Origin: Flavobacteriales bacterium UBA6770
GTDB lineage: Bacteria > Bacteroidota > Bacteroidia > Flavobacteriales_G > Salibacteraceae
Direction: 5' to 3'
Assembly (NCBI GenBank): GCA_905181875.1
Contig: CAJIZH010000003.1
Location: 930,001 to 994,000 of the forward strand
Length of the DNA: 64,000 nt
The position numbers were made by a program, and so were the translations under genes. A model generated the notes under the pieces. It worked only from the letters and a program-made list of their open reading frames with translations. It did not search any database and was not told the origin of the DNA. This document shows positions 7,411 to 15,955 of this stretch, one piece after another; positions within the stretch are counted from its first letter, which is position 1, and the number at the start of each line of letters is the position of its first letter.

Positions 7411-9282
7411 CTATTTGTTTAAGTACACCATAAGAACCGATATATCTGCTGGACTGACTCCACTGATTCGGTTAGCCTGTCCCAAGTTTATAGGCTTAAC
7501 TATAGATAGCTTTTGTCTTGCCTCCATTGATAAAGAAGAAAACTTCATATACTCGATATTCTGAGGAACCTTATACTGATCTAACTTATTCATCTTATCG
7601 GCCATCTCTTTTTCCTTAGAAATATAACCCTCGTATTTTATAGTGATTTCTGCTTGAATTTTAATCTCTTTTCCCAAACCATTATACGCTTCAACAATAT
7701 CTTTCAAACCCTTATCTCGATCTATTATATCATTAATATTAACTTGAGGGCGAGATAATAACGCATGCAACTTAACCTTCTGCTTAAGTTTTGCCGAGCC
7801 CACATCTAACAAATGGTCGTTATATATAGCCGGCTCAGCTGATGTCTTTTTTAGATATGCTAACACCTCGTTTGTACCTCTCAATTTCTGATTTAGTAAC
7901 AGCATTCTCTCATCACTTGCAAGCCCAATTTTATGGCCAATTGGAGTAAGTCGTATGTCCGCATTATCCTGACGCAGCAAGATTCTATATTCAGCCCTAG
8001 AGGTAAACATCCTATATGGCTCATCTGTTCCTTTTGTTATTAGGTCATCGATAAGAACTCCTATGTATGCCTGATCACGAGATAGCGTAAACTTCTCCTT
8101 GCCATTTGCTAACGCATCAGCATTTATACCAGCCATTAATCCTTGGCAGGCAGCCTCTTCATAGCCCGTTGTTCCATTTATTTGCCCAGCAAAGAACAGG
8201 CCCTTAACAATTTTAGTTTCCAACGTATGGGACAGTTGTGTTGGTGGAAAATAGTCATATTCAATTGCGTATCCTGGACGGAACATCTTAACTTTTTCAA
8301 AACCTACAACTGCTCTTAACGCTTTCAGTTGAACCTCTTCAGGCAGCGAAGTACTAAAACCATTAACGTATATTTCAACCGTATCCCAACCTTCTGGTTC
8401 AACGAAAATCTGGTGTCTATCTTTATCCGCAAACCGATTTATTTTTTCTTCTACGGAAGGACAGTATCTTGGACCAATGGAATCGATCTTTCCATTGAAC
8501 ATTGGACTTCTATCAAAACCTTCTTTTAATAACTCATGAACCTTCGGATTAGTATAGGTAATAAAACAGCTGCGTTGATTCGTTAACTTGTAGGTGTTTA
8601 AATGCGAAAAACTAGTAACGTCTTCATCACCGAATTGCTCCTCCATAACTGAATAATCCAACGTCCTTCCGTCAACTCTAGGTGGAGTACCTGTTTTCAT
8701 TCTACCACTTTCAAAGCCCAACTCATTCAAACACTCGGTAATTCCATGAGATGCTTTTTCTCCTGCTCTACCACCACCGAAATTTTTATCGCCTATATGA
8801 ACCAAACCATTTAAAAAGGTGCCACTCGTTAAGATTACTGTTTTTGAATAAACCTTTATTCCCATACCTGTTTCTACTCCGGTTACCTTATCTCCCTCAG
8901 TAAGAATTCGAGTAGCGGTATCCTGCCAAAAGTCTAAATTTTCAATTGCTTCTAGTTGCTTTCTCCACTCAATATTAAAAAGCAGTCTATCGTTTTGTGT
9001 TCTAGGACTCCACATAGCCGGGCCCTTAGATAAGTTCAACATTCTAAATTGAATCGCAGACTTATCAGATACAATTCCCGATAAGCCGCCTAACGCATCA
9101 ATTTCCCTAACAATTTGACCCTTAGCCACACCACCCATTGCTGGATTACAAGACATTTGAGCAATCCTACCCATATCCATCGTAATTAAAAGGGTTTTAG
9201 AGCCCAAATTAGCAGCTGCGGCGGCAGCCTCTGAACCAGCATGACCCGCTCCTACAACAATTACATCATATTTATCTAACAT
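7411..9282 (-). CDS. mnmG: tRNA uridine-5-carboxymethylaminomethyl(34) synthesis enzyme MnmG (GidA)
   Basis: 623 residues, normal MnmG length. The FAD-binding Rossmann motif is VVGAGHAGSEAAAAAANLG at residues 10-28. The family signature GGRAGEKASHGIT and the PRYCPSVEEK segment are present, as is the C-terminal GidA-associated domain (NRISGVSPADISVLM). With MnmE it installs the (c)mnm5 group on U34 of certain tRNAs, using FAD and methylene-THF. It is the last gene of a minus-strand operon (DUF4175, ATPase, ybeY, mnmG). Both gene ends abut parS palindromes, and the gene is origin-linked in many bacteria. Confidence 0.95.
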   Translation of the reverse strand: MLDKYDVIVVGAGHAGSEAAAAAANLGSKTLLITMDMGRIAQMSCNPAMGGVAKGQIVREIDALGGLSGIVSDKSAIQFRMLNLSKGPAMWSPRTQNDRLLFNIEWRKQLEAIENLDFWQDTATRILTEGDKVTGVETGMGIKVYSKTVILTSGTFLNGLVHIGDKNFGGGRAGEKASHGITECLNELGFESGRMKTGTPPRVDGRTLDYSVMEEQFGDEDVTSFSHLNTYKLTNQRSCFITYTNPKVHELLKEGFDRSPMFNGKIDSIGPRYCPSVEEKINRFADKDRHQIFVEPEGWDTVEIYVNGFSTSLPEEVQLKALRAVVGFEKVKMFRPGYAIEYDYFPPTQLSHTLETKIVKGLFFAGQINGTTGYEEAACQGLMAGINADALANGKEKFTLSRDQAYIGVLIDDLITKGTDEPYRMFTSRAEYRILLRQDNADIRLTPIGHKIGLASDERMLLLNQKLRGTNEVLAYLKKTSAEPAIYNDHLLDVGSAKLKQKVKLHALLSRPQVNINDIIDRDKGLKDIVEAYNGLGKEIKIQAEITIKYEGYISKEKEMADKMNKLDQYKVPQNIEYMKFSSLSMEARQKLSIVKPINLGQANRISGVSPADISVLMVYLNK

Positions 9283-9293
9283 TCTTAAAGCAA

Positions 9294-9309
9294 AGTTTCA
9301 CGTGAAACA
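9294..9309. promoter_or_regulatory. parS site (ParB-binding palindrome), mnmG 5' side
   Basis: The core at 9295-9308 is again GTTTCACGTGAAAC, flanked by A and A, so 15 of 16 positions match the parS consensus. It lies 12 nt upstream of the mnmG ATG and 10 nt downstream of the ybeY stop, that is, inside the operon mRNA leader of mnmG. Confidence 0.85.
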
Positions 9310-9318
9310 TCTGTAGAA

Positions 9319-9741
9319 TTACAGAAGGAGCAAAGATAAGCATTTCTCTTCCTGCGCCCTCATTTGAGCGGCCTCCCGCTTAGTCTTATCAGCATAACCA
9401 ATAAGGTGCAAAAGCCCGTGAATTAACACCCTGTGAAGCTCCACCAGAAACCCCACACCTTCTTCTTTCGCGTTATCCTTAACACGGTCTATGCTTACAA
9501 AGATATCAGCTTCTATTGGTTGGCCTTTTGCATCACGCATATCAAACGTAATTATGTCAGTATAGTAGTCGTGATTTAAGTGCTCTTTGTTTATGTCTAA
9601 AAGATAATCATCAGAGCAGAAAATATAGTTAATCGTTTGTATATCAGCACCATAACCACTACACAGTCTCTCAATCCATAGCCTTATTTCTTCCTGATTT
9701 CCTAGTGAAAAATCAAGTTCTTCAGTAAAAAAGTTAATCAT
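9319..9741 (-). CDS. ybeY: rRNA maturation endoribonuclease YbeY
   Basis: 140 residues. The zinc motif reads HRVLIHGLLHLIGYADKTK: the HGxLHLxGY core is intact and supplies two His ligands. The third His of the classical HGxLHLxGYDH is replaced (GYADK), a pattern recalled from other Bacteroidota YbeY proteins. TDIITFDM and EADIFVSIDRVKDNA fit the family. It is a metal-dependent RNase for 16S rRNA 3'-end maturation and ribosome quality control. It lies between the ATPase gene (9-nt gap) and mnmG. Confidence 0.9.
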   Translation of the reverse strand: MINFFTEELDFSLGNQEEIRLWIERLCSGYGADIQTINYIFCSDDYLLDINKEHLNHDYYTDIITFDMRDAKGQPIEADIFVSIDRVKDNAKEEGVGFLVELHRVLIHGLLHLIGYADKTKREAAQMRAQEEKCLSLLLL

Positions 9742-9750
9742 GTAATTAAA

Positions 9751-10152
9751 TTATACGGCTAGATTAAATTGCATTTCTAATAAAGACCCGTTTTCGTGGA
9801 ACTCTATTTGATCTGCTAGACTTGTAATAAGGAAAACGCCTCTTCCATCTATCTTTTCAATATTATCGGGTAAAGTAGGGTCAGGTATGTTCTTAAAATC
9901 AAACCCCCTACCTTCATCTTTAATTCTGAACTCTATCAATGTTTTGGAAGTATTACACTGCACATTAACTTCCTTTTGAGCGTCCCTTTTATTTCCGTGC
10001 ACAACAGCGTTAGTAACCGCCTCAGTAACCGCAACAATTACATTGCCGTAAAGCCGTTCATCCGCATCTACGAAATCAAGAATTGAATTAACGAACTTTT
10101 CAACCCTATCGAGGTTGTTGAGGTCTGCCGAGAAACGTAACTCCTTCTTCAT
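9751..10152 (-). CDS. ATP-binding protein, anti-sigma regulatory kinase-like (HATPase_c)
   Basis: 133 residues, a single GHKL ATPase domain as in RsbW/SpoIIAB. The N box is VTEAVTNAVVHGNK, and the G1 box is IKDEGRGFDFKNIPDP followed by GRGVFLITSLAD. There is no sensor or receiver domain. Proteins of this type bind sigma factors or anti-anti-sigma proteins, but no partner is encoded nearby, so its role is open. It starts 12 nt after the DUF4175 gene and precedes ybeY by 9 nt, so it is a core member of this operon. Confidence 0.82.
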   Translation of the reverse strand: MKKELRFSADLNNLDRVEKFVNSILDFVDADERLYGNVIVAVTEAVTNAVVHGNKRDAQKEVNVQCNTSKTLIEFRIKDEGRGFDFKNIPDPTLPDNIEKIDGRGVFLITSLADQIEFHENGSLLEMQFNLAV

Positions 10153-10164
10153 AAAAATTTCATA

Positions 10165-13100
10165 CTAAAGATTATTGTAATAATCATTTACTAAATTACG
10201 ATAGAAAGGTTTCAAATTTGGTGGAATAGTTTCTAAAAGCTCTACTTGTTTCTTTTTTTCATCTTGATACTTTAAAAAGTCAGTTGATGGACGACTAACG
10301 TCCCGAGCAGTTGCAGACTCTCTCTTATCATCATACTCACGCTCTCTCTCTGCCTTCTCTGACTCCAGCATACGTGTCATAATCTCCTCTTGACGTTTAA
10401 TGGTTTCTTGATCAATTTTCATATTGACCAAATCAACTTCATTTTTTTCCATCAGATCCTGTAACCGATTCATCTCCCCATCAGCACCTCCTTGCTGCCC
10501 GGAATTACCCAGCTCCTCGCTTAATCGCCTCAACTCTTGACGTATTGCTGCCTGCTGTGCCGCCATCTTCCCCATAGATTCACCAGCTTTTGACCCACGA
10601 CCACCATTTACTCCGGGTTTATTACCAAGTTTGTCTCCCGGTTTGTCGCCTAGCTTTTTGCCTTTATGCGCTTCCTTCATCTTTTTAATTTGATCTGAAA
10701 GCTGTTTTTGGAGTTTCTTAATGTCGCTCATACTCTTTCCCATCCCAGACCCAGGTTTAGAGCAGCTTTTCTTTCCAAACTTTTTACTGGATTGTTGTTT
10801 CTGTGCATTCTGAATACTCTCATCCAACATCAATGCAAGCACGTTAATTGAGTTCATAGTCCACTGCTGACGGCTCATTACCTCTCCAGATTTTCTGTTC
10901 TCCATGGCTCTTATGGACTTTTCCATATTGTCATTCAACGCAGAAATTTCTTTATTCACCATTGCTTGAATATTCAAGTTCCGTTTTGATAATGCGAACA
11001 GACTGTCTTGAATCATTTTAGAATTATCCGATAATCGCATTTGCTCCTTTGTGTGCTCTACATAAAGAGGATCTCTTGGATTAATCACTCTTATTTTCTC
11101 AATCAAGTTCTCTTGGTCAAAACTCAAATGCATTAGGTTTTGACGTAATCTACGCAATGCCTCTAAATCCTCTTGCTCTTGCTCTTTCTGAATTTTTTCT
11201 TGAGCAGCCTGCATTTTCTGCTCCATTTCCTCCAATTGCTTCTTTGCTTGCTCTTGTGATATAGCGGCACCTTTTTTCTTCTCTTGCGAGAGCTGTTCCT
11301 TGGCCTTTTCCATGTTTTTCTTAGCCTCTTTCTTCTCCTGATCTAAATCAGGCATTTTGTTTGGCTTCTCTAAGTCCTTATTAGTTTTATCCAATTCATC
11401 GAGCTTCTTCTCCAAATCGCCCAACTTCTTATTAAGCTCTTCTTGTTTTTTCAAAAGCTCTTCATTCGCTTTTTTCTCATCAGACTTTTTTGACTGCTTT
11501 TCTTCAGTTTGTTCCTTTAGCTTCTTCTGCGCTTCTTTCAATTCTTTTATTTCATCAATCGTTTCTTGCAGTTTTCTGTCAAACTCCAACTGTTTGAATA
11601 ACTCCAGCGAACGATCAAGCTCCTTTTCTACATCTTCCGACTTTAGCCTTAACTCATCGAGTTTTTCTTGGAGATTCTTTTTGTCGTTTTTCTCCATTAA
11701 TTTTTGAAGCTCCTCTAAAAGCTTTTTAGTTTCTTCATCCATTACCCTTTCCATCAACTCTTCCAGCTGACGCTGCTTTTGCACTATCCGTTCATCAGTT
11801 TTAGTAAATTCCGACTTTTTGAAATTATTAATTTCATTTTCCCTTTTGATCTTTTCAAATTGACTCTGTAGATTTTTCTGTTGATTCAGTAGGCTCTCTA
11901 CTTCCTTCTTTTCTTCCCAAGTAATAGACTTTTTTTCCATTAACTTTTTGTTCAACTTGTCAATGTTTCTTTGAAGCTTTCTTGCCTCTTCAATACTTGC
12001 CTCAAGATCACCTTTAATCTTTTTATCCTTTTCATTAGACTTCTCTTGGATTTCCTTTTTTGAAGGAACCTTAAATTCACGGGTCGCTGTCCTCGATGAT
12101 TTCGCGCCGTTAACCCCATCATTATCCCATACTTCGAAATAATAATTAAATCTAGCTCCAGGTTTTAGCAACGAATCCGGCAATTGGGCTAAGTTCCATG
12201 TGAAATAATATTCAAAATCTTTTGTATTTCCAGGTATTGAGATCTTAGTCTTCTTTAGGTTGTACTCGTTGTATTTATACACAAAATTTAATGCCGTAAA
12301 TCCATAATCATCATTAATTTCTCCTCTGAAATATAGCATCTTCGAGGATAACGTGTCTGTAAACTGTTGACTCGTAATGATGGGTAGTTTATCCTTAATT
12401 ATTCGAATCCTAACTATTGAACTATCCACCAAACTACCGTCGCTGTTTCCTGAGTAGAACACAATTTCACCAGTTTTAAAAATTCGGCTTTTAACATTAA
12501 ATTTCTTTTCTTTCTTTTGATTTACAGCTAACGTTTCTCGATTATAAAAAGCAGTGAAATCAATCGTATTTTTAGTTTCTATATTCCAATATAATTCAGT
12601 TCCCTCGGGAATTAGTAAAGAAGATCTATTTACAAAAAGCTCATTTTCCCTTTCAATATATATTGGAAAATTTGCCTTTGCTGAAATGGACTTAACAACA
12701 GGCTTTGGAGTTACTTTTATAAAATAAGGGCGACTAGAAAACCCGCCTGCTTCAAATACTACCTGTTGCGTTTTATCGATATTACGAATCGTGAAAGCGA
12801 ATAGATTGTTTACGTCTTTCACCATTTTCAGTGATGAGCCATCGTTTAGTCGAACGTAACACTCATTCGGTATTTTTATCCCTGAAAGCTCAACAACCAT
12901 CTGAACATCATTAAATTGAATTGCCTCTTCTTCTATTTTTTTAACAATAAAATCGAACGGTGCGGGAGCTTCAAAATGCGTATTATACTGGACGATTCTA
13001 CTTGTACTGTCAGTAATAATTGATGGGCTAATTAGCAATATAATTAGTAGAATAAAAACAGGTACTGCTGTATATCGAGCATATCTTGAATTCTTCTTTA

Positions 13101-13545
13101 AATCAATCGCAACCGAGAACGGGACCGGTGAAAGCTCTTTTTCTCGTTGATCGATACTCGCAATTACTAAAGCATTATTTGAAAATATATTTTGGTTTTG
13201 AAGTTCGAGCGTATTAAGCAGCTTATCCTTAATATTAGGAAAATGCTTGCCTATAATTATGGCTGCTTGCTCGTTTGTAATTCGTTTTCCAAAATCTAAC
13301 AACTTAAAAAGAGAGATGGCAATATATTTCCAAAAAGTAAATCCGAAAACGCTAATCAACGAGACAAAAAGGACAGTTCTTACTGTTGTGGAGAACCTCC
13401 CAAAGTGCTCAAATACTGAAACAAAAACAAAAAATGCTAATGAAAACGCAATGAATATTAGAACTCCCTTCAATAACTGGTTAACGTAATACTTACGTAT
13501 AAACCGCGTTAATTTTTCTTTCAATATGCTGTTTGTATTCTCCAC
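10165..13545 (-). CDS. DUF4175 family large membrane/coiled-coil protein
   Basis: 1126 residues. Two or three membrane helices lie near the N-terminus (about 23-45, 55-75, and 155-175 with LLIILLISPS). A beta-rich extracytoplasmic part follows to about residue 500. Then comes a very long charged coiled coil (about 500-830, Lys/Glu/Gln rich with heptads of Leu) and a Gly-rich, low-complexity segment (KPGDKLGNKPGVNGGRG) before the C-terminus. This architecture and gene order match the Bacteroidota DUF4175 family, whose function is unknown. It is the first gene of the minus operon ending in mnmG. The size suggests an envelope-spanning scaffold, which is inference only. Confidence 0.8.
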   Translation of the reverse strand: MENTNSILKEKLTRFIRKYYVNQLLKGVLIFIAFSLAFFVFVSVFEHFGRFSTTVRTVLFVSLISVFGFTFWKYIAISLFKLLDFGKRITNEQAAIIIGKHFPNIKDKLLNTLELQNQNIFSNNALVIASIDQREKELSPVPFSVAIDLKKNSRYARYTAVPVFILLIILLISPSIITDSTSRIVQYNTHFEAPAPFDFIVKKIEEEAIQFNDVQMVVELSGIKIPNECYVRLNDGSSLKMVKDVNNLFAFTIRNIDKTQQVVFEAGGFSSRPYFIKVTPKPVVKSISAKANFPIYIERENELFVNRSSLLIPEGTELYWNIETKNTIDFTAFYNRETLAVNQKKEKKFNVKSRIFKTGEIVFYSGNSDGSLVDSSIVRIRIIKDKLPIITSQQFTDTLSSKMLYFRGEINDDYGFTALNFVYKYNEYNLKKTKISIPGNTKDFEYYFTWNLAQLPDSLLKPGARFNYYFEVWDNDGVNGAKSSRTATREFKVPSKKEIQEKSNEKDKKIKGDLEASIEEARKLQRNIDKLNKKLMEKKSITWEEKKEVESLLNQQKNLQSQFEKIKRENEINNFKKSEFTKTDERIVQKQRQLEELMERVMDEETKKLLEELQKLMEKNDKKNLQEKLDELRLKSEDVEKELDRSLELFKQLEFDRKLQETIDEIKELKEAQKKLKEQTEEKQSKKSDEKKANEELLKKQEELNKKLGDLEKKLDELDKTNKDLEKPNKMPDLDQEKKEAKKNMEKAKEQLSQEKKKGAAISQEQAKKQLEEMEQKMQAAQEKIQKEQEQEDLEALRRLRQNLMHLSFDQENLIEKIRVINPRDPLYVEHTKEQMRLSDNSKMIQDSLFALSKRNLNIQAMVNKEISALNDNMEKSIRAMENRKSGEVMSRQQWTMNSINVLALMLDESIQNAQKQQSSKKFGKKSCSKPGSGMGKSMSDIKKLQKQLSDQIKKMKEAHKGKKLGDKPGDKLGNKPGVNGGRGSKAGESMGKMAAQQAAIRQELRRLSEELGNSGQQGGADGEMNRLQDLMEKNEVDLVNMKIDQETIKRQEEIMTRMLESEKAEREREYDDKRESATARDVSRPSTDFLKYQDEKKKQVELLETIPPNLKPFYRNLVNDYYNNL

Positions 13546-13644
13546 TTATTTCTTTGGCGACTAACGAAGATAGGGACATTTTAGAGTGATAAACTTCCTA
13601 TCATTTGATTTAGTACAAATTAACGGCTCTCACAGCTATAAGAC

Positions 13645-13652
13645 TATCTTTG
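13645..13652 (+). promoter_or_regulatory. promoter -7 box for gltX
   Basis: TATCTTTG fits the Bacteroidota primary-sigma -7 consensus TAnnTTTG. It lies 25 nt upstream of the gltX ATG, leaving a leader of roughly 20 nt. No clear -33 TTG partner was found. Confidence 0.6.
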
Positions 13653-13677
13653 CCGCCCAAAATTTAAAAGCATTTTT

Positions 13678-14952
13678 ATGTCTAGAAAAGTACGTGTACG
13701 ATTTGCTCCAAGCCCTACGGGTCCACTTCATATGGGTGGTGTTAGAACGGCACTTTATAACTACCTCTTTGCCAAAAAACACAATGGCGACTTTATCCTA
13801 AGAGTTGAGGATACTGACCAAACTAGATATGTGCCGGGTGCAGAGCAATATGTAAAAGATGCTTTAAAGTGGTGTGGACTTAATCCTGATGAAGGTCCTG
13901 ATAATCCAGGAACATGTGGACCCTACCGTCAAAGTGAACGAAAAAAAAGTTATGCAAAGTATGCTTATGATCTGATTGAAAAAGGCGAGGCTTATTATGC
14001 ATTTGATACACCTGAAGAGTTAGATGCAATTCGCGAAAGCGCAAAGCAAATGAAAATGCCTAACTTCCAATACAACAGCATTACCAGAACAAGTATGAAA
14101 AATTCTTTAACCCTTTCTGCAGAAGAAGTTAAAGCAAAGATAGATGTTGGTGAACCCTATGTTATTCGTCTGAAAGCCCCAAGAAATGAGGAGTTGCGTA
14201 TGAACGATATGATTCGGGGCTGGGTTGTAGTAAACACAAATAACATTGATGATAAAGTCCTTTTAAAAGGAGACGGAATGCCTACTTATCATTTGGCCAA
14301 TGTGGTTGATGACCATTTGATGGAAATTACTCATGTAATTCGTGGAGAAGAGTGGCTGCCTAGTGCACCAACCCACTTCTTATTATACAGGGCTTTTGGC
14401 TGGGAAAACACTATGCCAGAATTTGCTCATCTACCATTAATTCTTAAACCTGACGGAAATGGCAAACTGAGTAAGCGCGATGGTGATCGATTGGGCTTTC
14501 CTGTATTTCCATTAGAGTGGTTAGATAAAGCTTCAGGCGAAACATCTGGTGGATACAGAGAAAAAGGATTTTTCCCAGAAGCATTTATTAATATGCTGGC
14601 TTTCTTAGGTTGGAATCCTGGCGACGAAAGGGAATTGTTTTCATTAGAAGATTTAATAGAAACATTCTCTATTGAAAGAGTGGGTAAGGCAGGGGCTAAA
14701 TTTGACGCAGACAAAACCAAATGGTTCCAACAACAATACCTGCGAATGAAATCGGATGAAGAGTTGGCCCAATTATTAATGCCAAAATTAAAGTCTACTG
14801 GAATTTCCACTGATATGAAATTCGTTACTAACGTTTGTGGTTTGATGAAAGAACGCGCTGTCTTCGTTGAAGATCTATTAAATAAACTATTCAATCAAAA
14901 TACGATGAAAAAACAATTAAGAAAAAATGGAAAAATGATACCCCTTCAATAA
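13678..14952 (+). CDS. gltX: glutamate--tRNA ligase GltX, catalytic part (frame broken before C-terminal domain)
   Basis: 424 residues, while the family usually has about 500. The class I HIGH motif is in [20 protein letters not shown] (near residue 8), the KMSKS motif is KLSKRDGDR, and the WxxxDK-type core is intact. At about residue 401 (VFVEDLLNK) the protein leaves the family pattern and ends in an out-of-frame tail ([16 protein letters not shown]). From 14898 the family sequence continues in the -1 frame ([16 protein letters not shown]). A small deletion or sequence error near 14887-14901 explains this. GltX charges tRNA-Glu with glutamate and is normally essential, so the true gene is probably intact in the cell. 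Confidence 0.85.
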   Translation: MSRKVRVRFAPSPTGPLHMGGVRTALYNYLFAKKHNGDFILRVEDTDQTRYVPGAEQYVKDALKWCGLNPDEGPDNPGTCGPYRQSERKKSYAKYAYDLIEKGEAYYAFDTPEELDAIRESAKQMKMPNFQYNSITRTSMKNSLTLSAEEVKAKIDVGEPYVIRLKAPRNEELRMNDMIRGWVVVNTNNIDDKVLLKGDGMPTYHLANVVDDHLMEITHVIRGEEWLPSAPTHFLLYRAFGWENTMPEFAHLPLILKPDGNGKLSKRDGDRLGFPVFPLEWLDKASGETSGGYREKGFFPEAFINMLAFLGWNPGDERELFSLEDLIETFSIERVGKAGAKFDADKTKWFQQQYLRMKSDEELAQLLMPKLKSTGISTDMKFVTNVCGLMKERAVFVEDLLNKLFNQNTMKKQLRKNGKMIPLQ

Positions 14953-15203
14953 TAGCAGGTTTAAGGACTGTGCTTGTCGGTATTTCTGATTTTACTGAAG
15001 AAAATATAGAAATTGATTTCAAACAATACTTAGAAGACAATGAATATGGTTTTGGTAAAGTAATGCCTGGGTTTAGATTATTGATTACTGGCTTAGGAAT
15101 GGGTCCAAGTATGTCTGCAATCTGTGCGCTTTTAGGTAAAGATGAAGTGCTTTCAAGAATTGATAATGGTTTAGGTAAGGTAGAGGCGCTAAAAAATGTC
15201 TGA
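14898..15203 (+). pseudogene. gltX: gltX C-terminal anticodon-binding fragment in the -1 frame
   Basis: The open frame from 14898 encodes [11 protein letters not shown] then the all-helical anticodon-binding domain (LVGISDFTEENIEID, LLITGLGMGPSMSAICALLG), ending LGKVEALKNV. This is the missing C-terminus of GltX. It has no start of its own at a domain boundary; a GTG at 14970 is fortuitous. A heptamer A-AAA-AAT at 14922-14928, in the phase X-XXY-YYZ of the upstream frame, could allow -1 slippage into this frame. The stop overlaps folB by 8 nt. Confidence 0.75.
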
Positions 15204-15549
15204 TTTCATTTTAATAAAAGATTTGCGTTTTCACGCCTATCATGGACATCTTCCGGCTGAACGAATTACAGGTAATATTTTTGTAGTCGATCTTAAAATT
15301 GAAACTGATTTAAGTGTTTCAGGTAAGTCTGATGACCTCAACGATACGGTAAACTATGTTTCTATTATGGAATTGGTAACTGAAGAAATGGGAATTCCTT
15401 CGGATTTAATTGAGCATGTTGCAGAGCGAATTGCCACTTCAATTAAGAAAACACATGCTTCTATAACCGCTTTGGAGGTTACTGTAAAGAAGCAAAAACC
15501 ACCCTTACATTTTGATTTAAAAGCAGTTGAAGTAACGATAAGAAGATAG
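15196..15549 (+). CDS. folB: dihydroneopterin aldolase
   Basis: 117 residues, the usual FolB length. Motifs include FILIKDLRFHAYHGHLPAER (the H-G-x-x-x-E segment of FolB/FolX), the VNYVSIMELV stretch, DLIEHVAERIA and the C-terminal VTVKKQKPPL. It converts 7,8-dihydroneopterin to 6-hydroxymethyl-dihydropterin and glycolaldehyde in folate synthesis. It overlaps the end of gltX by 8 nt, so it is co-transcribed with it. A tRNA-Cys follows 55 nt later. Confidence 0.92.
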   Translation: MSDFILIKDLRFHAYHGHLPAERITGNIFVVDLKIETDLSVSGKSDDLNDTVNYVSIMELVTEEMGIPSDLIEHVAERIATSIKKTHASITALEVTVKKQKPPLHFDLKAVEVTIRR

Positions 15550-15584
15550 TTTAAATCTTAGCCTATTTTAAAACATCGTTTTTA

Positions 15585-15592
15585 TACATTTG
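15585..15592 (+). promoter_or_regulatory. promoter -7 box for tRNA-Cys
   Basis: TACATTTG is a perfect TAnnTTTG box placed 11 nt before the tRNA 5' end, the spacing expected for a transcript that starts just ahead of the mature tRNA. Confidence 0.65.
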
Positions 15593-15603
15593 CCGCCGAG
15601 AAT

Positions 15604-15674
15604 GGTTCCGTGGCCGAGCGGCTAGGCAGTGGTCTGCAAAACCATGTACAGCGGTTCGAATCCGCTCGGAACCT
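15604..15674 (+). tRNA. tRNA-Cys (GCA)
   Basis: The acceptor stem GGTTCCG pairs perfectly with CGGAACC. The anticodon stem GTGGT/ACCAT encloses loop CTGCAAA with anticodon GCA. The T arm is GCGG-TTCGAAT-CCGC. The discriminator is T (U73), the cysteine identity base. CCA is not encoded. Confidence 0.95.
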
Positions 15675-15677
15675 CAG

Positions 15678-15711
15678 AAAAAAGGGAGTAAGAAATTGCT
15701 CCCTTTTTTTA
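15678..15711 (+). terminator. intrinsic terminator after tRNA-Cys
   Basis: GGGAG (15684-15688) pairs with CTCCC (15699-15703), extended by A-run/T-run pairing, and is followed by seven T. It ends the tRNA-Cys transcript. The 245 nt between it and the next gene show nothing coding. Confidence 0.8.
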
Positions 15712-15955
15712 TTTAACTCAAATTAATTACTTTTTTTATGCGTTATTTACTGGCCATATTAATTCCAATCTTAAGCTTTATTCATCGGAATAATATTTTA
15801 CAAAGTATGTTGATCTAATTTTTCAATTAACGCTTATTGGTCGAGTTCGCGCGGCAACTTTATAAATACCTTCCTTAAACAGGATGCATGCATATCCTAG
15901 ACAATAAAAACTATTCAATTTTTTGGATTCTCACAAGTAAGAAGATTATAGAAAC

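Noticed and set aside
11357..11707. Plus-strand 116-codon Ser/Phe-rich frame
   Set aside because: Antisense shadow of the Lys/Glu-rich coiled coil of the DUF4175 gene; Ser/Phe richness is the mirror of Lys/Glu codons.
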